From contig NC_092675.1 of the NCBI RefSeq assembly GCF_964355755.1, forward strand, positions 6,544,312 through 6,608,311: a stretch of 64,000 nt of DNA, read 5' to 3'. The notes beneath the pieces are model-generated. The model did not search any database and was not told where the DNA came from. It was given only the letters and a program-made list of their open reading frames with translations. How positions within the stretch are numbered: position 1 is the first letter of the stretch; every line of letters begins with the position of its first letter. A program made the position numbers and the translations under genes. The stretch comes from Antedon mediterranea (Eukaryota > Echinodermata > Crinoidea > Comatulida > Antedonidae). Below, in pieces: positions 1-9,500 of this stretch.

Positions 1-412
1 TTATTAAGAAATATATCCAAACATAGAGGGTGCTATTTAAACAAATTTCTGGTATCCATAGTAAACAATGGGTATGCTAGGTGCTTTCCAATGTGTAGCA
101 TATAAGCTGATGTATATTGTGTGTGTTTTGTAACTAAAGGTGGAAATGTGTCAGCAACTCACTATGTTGGTCAGTTGATCACTAAACAATAACTCAAATT
201 TGAGCACACCACTGCAGCCATGTATATGGCCTTGTTTTAGTTAACCAAAAGGGGTCTAAGGTAATGGTATGTAAGCGATATAGCTTACATATCATCAACA
301 CAACCTGAAGAATATAATACATAACTTTCATTTCCACAAAATGACGTAACATTGAAAATGTTCACCCATCCATGGCTACATTGAGTCAACATGGCATGGA
401 TGCGAAACTCAC

Positions 413-513
413 CGAATGCAGACCAAACAAAGCAGATATTACGTCCGGTAACGACTGCTGGACAACACCGAATGTATCTTCATCATAAGATGCTACTACT
501 AGATTTGATAATC
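413..513 (-). CDS. NDC1: NDC1 exon 12, last one inside the window
   Basis: 101 nt, acceptor TTTCAG, donor GTGAGT. Encodes GLSNLVVASYDEDTFGVVQ, matching GLSHLVAASFTEDRFGVVQ. The intron then runs off the left edge; I saw no further exon in bases 1-412. Confidence 0.93.
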
Positions 514-3500
514 CTGAAATAGAAATACAGTATTACATACAGGTTAAACACTTTTAATTCTTGTGGAATATCTTGATCCTAAATTAAATTTAGATTTTGC
601 CCCCTGTCTACACTATCAAACTAGTTTGACAAAAAGGTGAGATGTGCCCAAATATGGTAGTGATATGCTTAAATATGGTAGTGATATGACATCATCATGA
701 TTGTCCATATATGGAAACATCACATAAAGTTTGATAGTGTAGACAGAGCTTTAAATATGTGTATGTGAAAGCTATACCTTCTAAGGCCCATTGCTGAAGT
801 TGGCTTTCACGAAATACCATTCCTTGATCAAAGTCTGGGAATGTGTTGGTTAAGTACACTACAATCTGAAGGTGTTTTAGGACCTCAATCCAATTTGTTG
901 AAGCTGTTTCAAACCAATTTTTTACATCTGCAGAAGAAAAGATGTATACGTGTTACATACATGTGAGAGGGATATGGTGTAATGGTTAGAAGTACACTGG
1001 ACTAGCATGTGAGAGACATGGATTCAAGACCTGTCTGGGCCATATTGCTTGTGTCCTTAGAAAACGCATTACTCTCATTGTTTTGTCTTTTGGATGGGAT
1101 GTAAAGCTGTTGGTCCCATGTACATACAATGTACATATCCGCAATAAAAAACACTTGGTACCCTATTTGAGAGTGTTGATCATGGTAGGCTCTGCACTGT
1201 GTGGGTTGAGGGCCTAATCCGAATTTCTTCAGTTTCTAAATGTTGATGAATGTAGTTTATAGAAAATGTACATAGGTTGCTACACAAGTAGTAGAATACT
1301 ATACTTATACAATCGCCGTTTAACAAATTGTTATTGATGTTAAACAGGTGTTTCAAAGAATGTGTGTATGGAACGGTAAAGATGAAAAAAATCCCAAAGT
1401 GAAAAAAAAAGATTTAAAAAGAATCCTAATATAATGAGTAAACAAAAACAAACAACCCCAACAAATAATATTGGGTCAAGCTTAAAAATAATTGTATTTC
1501 TTACAAGATTTTGTAACCTGTACTACTTTCAGTTGACCATTCTGTCCGCGTCGTGGAGGGTGCAATGATTTCTGGGTAAATGATGAATATGGAGATTGTA
1601 CAATATCTGGTCCTAAGGATTGCACAGTGCGATAACGTGGTGTCTGTGGAGTACCTACAGAGAACAAATTATTTATTTGACTTAATACAAATAATGAACG
1701 TTTATGAGCGCAATATACAATTATAATTTCATGAGGTGAAAATAGTACATTTCATTAATGAAAATATTCATTCCATTTTATCCTAAAGCTTTTTAACTTA
1801 TGTGAAAACAAAATGTGATGTGCCCATATATAGACATGATGTTGTCACTACCATATTTAGGCACATCACACTTTTTTTTGTCAAACTAGTTTGATAGTGT
1901 AGACAGAGTTTTACAAATATAATTATGTCTTTCTCACTATATGAAGTAAAACAAATAATTTTGTAGGGATTCGAACACACACATCAATGGAATATATTTG
2001 CATTAGCGAATTGTAGTCAAATGTTGATTTGCCTTTACCTTGTGAAATATCTGTCTGTTTCGCTGAATTTATGCTCTCACCGTTAGACGCTCCTGTTATC
2101 ATCACCTTCTGATTATAAGCTGTTAGCTGATTGGTCAAGCAGTACACAGTTGATAGGCATTCAGCTGAAATACGGTTCCAGTTGTGACTGTGATGACCTT
2201 GAAAAAAAAAAGTTGAATTTAGAGTTATCTTTAATTTTATACCAAATATACTTGAAAAGGAGTGGGGGTGGGATATGGAATCTGACATTGATGGTGATTA
2301 TATGATAAAAAAACTGAAATAAAACATTCTTTTCAATGTAATTTGTAGAAGAAGCCTACTTTGGGACACACCTCCATTAATGGGACACTTTCCTGTGAAA
2401 CAAATGAGGGAAAATACATTTTAAACACTACAACCAACCTTTATTCAAGGTAAAATCGTAATAAGAGAACACTTTGTTGGGTCCCGAAGGTGTCCGCCCC
2501 TTAATAGAGGTTTTTACTGTTAATCTGCTCTTTAACAAGTCTTTTCAACAAATTCCAACTTAAAACGTTGTGGTAACACTTATTGAATCTAATTAAAGTA
2601 CATCTCACCTGGTTGGCTGAGTGAAAACACCTCAATACGCTTTTTTACATCATGCCTTGACAGGAGGCTAAGATCCAAGAACGCAAGGTGTCGTACTAAA
2701 GAGGGCGCTCGTGTAGACATTACGGAATGGAGGCATCTCTCCAACTGTTCAGCATATGGAGTGTCAATAAGGAAGGGATAAGACTAAATTGGAAAAGAAT
2801 GCAAGTATAAAAATACACAAAATATAAATATGATTTTAGCTAATAAATTCATCACCATTTATGTACAGTAAAAATTTAATAATAATAATAATCAAGGTTT
2901 ATTTATTTCAATTGTTCTTGCAGTTAAAAAAAACTGAATTACAACAATCGTGACAATTAAAAAAAGGAAAAATTGATATATTAGATATTTAAATTATCCA
3001 TATGGATAACCATTCTATAAGTTTCCCGAAACTATGAATGATCTTGACCTCTTGATCTCAGATATCATACAGAATGTAATTAAATAAAGTGCTTATTATA
3101 TTCTTACCTCTGAATTATATATCTTAAATAAATAAACACCAAGTTTCCAGACAAATGTGAAACCAGTAGCCACTAGCCAAAGTTTCCACAATAAAGAAAA
3201 TTGCACAAATCCATGTAAAGAATTAAGAGGTGTGTCCATGGTTCCATTAAGTTGTAAAGCGCTTAGGAGACATGACTTAACAAAACAACCTTAAAAATAA
3301 ATAGTAATTCAACATAAAATAAATAAACGTAATGGCTAAAGATACGGTACCATATCCATTCTTCTAAAACGTAAGGTAATGTAATTATAGAGGGCACTAT
3401 GTAAGATAGATGTTAATCAAATGGCAATGGTTTTCAGCAAGCCAGCTGTGTGGCTTAGTGGGCTTGTGATCAGGCTATGGCTTAAGGGCTTGTATGTTTG

Positions 3501-6500
3501 ATTTGTTACTTGAAATATTTTTTTTAGTTTTAATTTTAAGAGAGATTATTCAGAGGGTTAGGTTTTTAATATTTAGGAATGAGTTTTAATATTTAGAAAC
3601 AAGTTTTAATATTTAGGAATGAGTTTTATATTTAGGTACTAGTTGTAGGAATACAATTTGACCGTACCTTTAGCAAATGGCAGCGCCCTCTATAATTACT
3701 GTACCTTTAATTTTTAGAAATATGGATATATATTTAGCCACGGCGATAAATAATTAAAAGTCACATTCATATATAAATAATTGGATGAGGAAAACAATGA
3801 TTACCAAACAAAGAAATAAAAAAAAAAAATTCAAAATTAAAGATAACAAGGTGAACTTCAATTTAAGTAAACCATTAGAAGTGATTTATAAAGTGCCTAA
3901 TGTTGTGAAACTTCTAAGCACTGTACAAGACACTAAGATAGAAACAAAAATCAATTTCAAATGATCTCTTGTCCCCACTAAAGTGCAATTTCTCCCATTG
4001 TTTTGGATTATACTAAACAACTTTTATTATTACTTTTGTTTAAGCGTTACTGCTAGGCCATGAGTTGGCGTGCAATTACGCTTTGTGATATGTTTTAGAA
4101 TATATAATTATAATTTACCCGTGTGACACACAGCCATTGTCTTACAACAAATGAATGCACAATATTGCCAACATATGACACAAATAGTAATTAAAATATT
4201 ATTGGATATGTTCAAATGTGCAATTTGTACAAACAATTTTAATAGTGGCAAACCTGCTGAGACAATACAAACAAATCAGATCTGAGTCTCACCTAAGAAA
4301 AAGTATGATAAATAAAAGTAGAGAGTATGTTTCATCGACGCAATTCCACACTTGATCAAGTTAGGATAGATGAAGTCTCGAACTTTGCAAAACTTTCTCT
4401 GCTGTTTTAAGAAAATAAAAAAAATATATATTTTGGTGTGGCCTTAAATAAAAATTTTCAATAAATTCAATGCATTTATAACACAAACTCAAAAACAGTA
4501 GAACTCAAAGGATTCCAAACCCAAACCAAGTGTCCCTTAATGGGACATTTGTGATAAAACATACATAGCCCCTTGTGTGTTCACAGAAAAATGTCCCCTT
4601 AATGGGGTGTCTTGAAATAGGTGTTCTCTGGATTACATTTTTTAAAGATCCCAGACGGTCATTATCTAAGACAATAACAAATGCGTGAAAATATTAATTA
4701 AAAAATCTATCTTTATAGTATTAATACAGTCAACTCTCCCAATACCAGACACCTTTGGGGTGGCGTAATATGTCTGGTTTTCAGAATGATAAAATGAATT
4801 TGGGACCCATTTGAACCTCAAGAAAAGTCTGGTTTTGTTTTGAGTTTCCAGTTTCAGAGATTATTGGGAGAGTGGACTATAATAATATCATTAAAAAATG
4901 TCTGAAATACATAATATAATAACATCCTGGATTTATATAGCACCTAATTTTGTGAAACCTCTAAGCGCTGAACATTATTACCCTAGTAATTTTTTTTTAT
5001 CAAACAAGTATGGAAACATACTCCAATAATGCAGCTAGTAATCAGCGCAAATTTGTGTCTTGATCTAACCGGGTTCCCATTTATACACCTGAGTGGAGGC
5101 AAACGTAAATAAAGTATCTTGCCTAAGGATACAAGCAATGTGGCGAGAGTTGAATTTGAACCTTGATCTCACGATCAATAGTCGAACGTCACACGCCCGA
5201 ACACTGCGCCACATGCCCGAACACTGCGCCACACGCCCGAACACTGCGCCACACGCCTGAACATACCTGAACAGGACTGAAGTCCATAACATATTCATGC
5301 TGTAGAAAGAACTGTACAGCAAATATGAAACCCTATGAATATAAAAAAAAAAAAACGCAGTTAAAATCATATGTAACTATTATCACAAATCTAGTGGTAC
5401 TGTAAGTCAGCTCTACTAGTTTGGCCATAGAGTAGAACAGTTTAGCATTTAAATAATCTGAATAGAACAATTAAATAGAATATTGAATAACACGGCAAGT
5501 AATACAAAGTTAACCAATCAAATGGCAAGGATACACTTATGTGTAATAATAAATAAATGAAAGCACTAAGAAACTGAGCAAACTATTGCCATAGAGGGCG
5601 CATGTTGATATTTCGGCCCACTTTAAAAGAATACAAAATTTTCTTTTTTTATTTGTGAAGTTATTAATGAACCGATTTTCTTAAATTTCAATATAGGCAT
5701 GTTCTGTAAGTATACAGTCAACTCTCCCAATACCGGACTCTCTGAAAACCTGAAACTCTCCCAATACCAGACTTTTTTTGAGGACCAAAAGGTCCCAAAT
5801 TTATTTTTACCATTAAAAACACATTCCGAATACCAGACTTTCCGGAAAACCAGACTTATTTGGCCGGCCCAAAGGTGTCCGGTATTGGGAGAGTTGACTG
5901 TATACCTATTTACACCGAAATGCTCAGAATAATAATTTAAAAATTATAGACACTATCGTGCTAACAACCAAACAAAGCAAGTACTATATTTAGCAAAAAA
6001 ATATTTTGCCAAGTAAAAATAATATTTTGCCAAGTAATAATTATAAATCATACTTACAATAAAACCTGAATGAATGACAACTACGACATGCTTTTCATTT
6101 AAACATAGTCCTTGTATGTGAGCAGGGCAATTATCAATTAAGGTACTGTACTTTGTACCTAACTGGGCCGAAATAAACCAGGCTGTGAGAGCTGAGTAGA
6201 GTGTAATAGCACAAATCTGTAAAGCATGCATTGGCTCAATCAGGTCCAACAGAAATGATAATCGATTTCTTCTTATTACTGGTATGACTAAAAAGAAGCA
6301 TTATTAAAAAAAAAAAAATTGGAGAACATAGCGAATAGTTCACAGAGGGGCAGTAATTTATTTTTGAGGAATAACTTTGATAATTTGTTCTTATAATAGG
6401 GAGGGTTCGATTTGAGATGACTATGAAGTGCATGGGGAAGTTTGGCTTTATTCTTCCTCAATCCAAATCCAATCCAATCTTGACATTCCAAGGCGACGAC

Positions 6501-9500
6501 TAGCGACAAATCAATGCATAGGTTGTTCCGAATGTTGCTCCGTAATAACAATAATTTATGGAGTTTATTCCACAAAAAAAAATAAATAAAAATAGATAAA
6601 TTTAGGTATTTTATCAATATTATATATTGTGTGAGTAAAAGTTATAAGCTATTTGTGATCCAACAAAATATATTTTGATATAATTTATTAATTTACCTGT
6701 AATATGTCGGACATTAAGAAATGTCACAAACAAACATGACATTATAAGAATTGTCACCATTCCTATCATCTTGAAAGAAAATATGAAGAAAATCCACTCT
6801 GTCAAAAAATTAAAAAATATTTGAAGATTAAAAATAAAAATTGTATTGTAATATGTTATATTGTACATAAGCATAAATCAAACAAGAAATGGCTGTTGAA
6901 TGGGGTTTGACGATTGTGCAGTGGGGATAGTAAAGTTTTTCTATACCAAAATAAATTATGTCTTTAAATTATTACCTGAGAGCCATGTAATTGGATGTAA
7001 TGGGTCAAAAGCTAACAGAAGGCTGTAAACAGCAGCAAAGAATGGCAGCAGCATGGTCATCCAGGCAAAACTTGCACAACTCCTCCATAAATAATCCTGC
7101 AAGACAATATTTGATGGATGATAAGCTACAATTATAATATTGGTGGTACATTGATAAGATTCAGTCTAGGCTAGTAATACTCTCTAGTATTTGTCCCTTT
7201 GTATGTTGTGTGCTTCCTGATCTTGTTTAGAAATTAATTATAACATTGTTTATTTAATATAATTAAATAATATTAATAGATCTAGGCTTAACCTTCTAGT
7301 TTTTGTTGTTTGTTATTGTTTATTATATTAAAATGAAAAGTAAATTGAAAAACTGAAACTAAGCCTTAGGCTAGAATAGAGATAATATTATGCACTTGTC
7401 AATTGCATGACCCACAATACGAGAGGTGTGTCATTTGTCCGATGTGCGTCATACCTTATGAATACCACGATGCACCTGTGCGTAAAAAATGTGACCATTT
7501 TGACGCACTGTGACCATGTTTTTTATGATATTTTTAGTGGTAAAGTGACGGACATTGACACAACACAACATCGTTCATTGATGCAACGTACCTTCTAGGT
7601 TTTTTTACGCACCCCTGCGTCAGTAATTATTTGTAAATGATGCACCCATGACGCACCTCTCCCGGGGGTCGTATAGTAGGTCATACAATTGACAGGTGCA
7701 TTAACTAAATAATAAAATAGATACTATAGGCTAGTAATGTATTTATTTAGGCCTAGGCCTTTATATTTCATAATTTTTTTTTTTTCACTGCCTCATCATC
7801 ATTTATTTTTATTTCAACAATATTTTATGAGGGTGGTCCATCCAGCATCAGCTGATCATTAGGGACCCTCAAACAATACAAACAGTAAATACAAAATAAA
7901 CTATAAAAACACAAAATCAACAAAGAAATAAAAAATAAATATATATTACGTAGCCTGTCCGAGAAACGTGTCAGGTATCGTCACCCTTTATGACGTTATC
8001 CAAATTCCTTCACTTGCAATGAAGGGCTAGTGTTGCCCGAAAGCTCTGCTAACTTTTCTGGCTGTTTTACTTATCGTTTTGATTTAGCTTTTCGCTTTTT
8101 TTTTTGTATCTCCATTGAGATCCAGCCACTGATACCCACACAGCATTGTCATTTTTTCAGTAATTTGCCTTTGTATTTATATAAATATACAGTACCGTAG
8201 TAGGTCAACAAAGAAAGAAGGATTAAAAAGAAATAAAATCAGAGAGAGAGAAACAGGTGTTTATCATCATGTTTATGGCCAAAACAATTATGGAGCAATA
8301 ATCTTATGGCTAGGCCCCCTTTTATACTATGGACTTCCTTCAAGCGCAGTGCATTCCTGCCTGCGACACCCACTCAGCTCGGCAAGCAATCTTCATTAAC
8401 TGACCACCTAGGAGGCCTAGCTAGCTAGGCCTAGGCCTAGGCTGGCCCTAGGCCTGACTGGTGTACATCGTGTTCGGCCGCAAACGGTTTCGGCCGCAAT
8501 GTTTTGAATGCCCATATAAGGCGCTATGTATGGAGCGCCAACTATGCATCAACTTCCGTTTGTTCTGCTGGTCTTTTCATTGGGTTATTCCATTCTAAAA
8601 ATGTGGGTGCATTCTAACGTGATCGATCGAAATTGACCGACATAAAATGTACGGCGTATTATCATATTACTTTCTGTGATATAAGTATTATTTAGAATGC
8701 TGTGGTGTGGATATATTTGAACCTATTTTAAATGATTTAGATATACGTTTATTATTATAATAATAATCTTAAACGGGCAATAAACTTGTACTTGTGTCTT
8801 GTACATTTACTCTTGCAGGCCTAATGTGTTCTAATAAAAACAGAAATGACCATTAAATCAGTTAATAATACATTAAGTATTTTAAAACTCTGGTTATATA
8901 GGCCTATTGTATGTCTAATAATTATTGTATACTATCAACAATACTTAAATAAGCCCATGCCTTCATAAGAAAATAGGAGGAAATAACATTACAGTATTTC
9001 GAAATTCCTTTTTTAAAGCGATTTTTTGAAAAATTCATATTTAGTAAGGCTTGAATTATTTCAGGATTATACAGTTCCACAGTAAAACCTACCAACATTG
9101 GATTGCGAAAACTCTGAAAAGGCTACTACTGCTATTGTTTTAAAACAATGAGGGAGTGTCTTGAATTCCATCTTAGACAATGAAGGTGGTGTAGCATGGT
9201 TGTTTTTTATTAACATAACAATGAAATGTGTTACGTTTCGTGTCTTCAATTTGTTGAAGTGTTATTAACAGCAAAGTTAAATATAAAAATAATGGTGAAT
9301 TATTTTATGTTTTTAATAATTAGAGGGAAGCTAGCTTGCTTGTTGTATGTGATTAATGGAGATGTTAATATTAATGTTACATTTTATTATGTTATTTATC
9401 CAATATTTACTATTTTTATAAATTGTCACGATTGTTGTAATTCAGTTTGTTAACTGCAAGAACAATTTAAATAAATAAAAAACCTTGCTTATTATTGTTG

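Noticed and set aside
1-412. Search for the next NDC1 exon
   Set aside because: No acceptor plus coding match to the C-terminal family sequence was found; it must lie left of the window.
6236-6874. Several overlapping minus-strand frames longer than the NDC1 exons
   Set aside because: They are read-through of introns around the real NDC1 exons; only the splice-bounded parts match the family.
8390-8460. TAGGCCTAGGC-rich stretch as a telomere-like array
   Set aside because: Irregular and short; similar GGCCTA clusters occur at 22930-23050, 23320-23350 and 27370-27560, so it is a general compositional habit of this genome.
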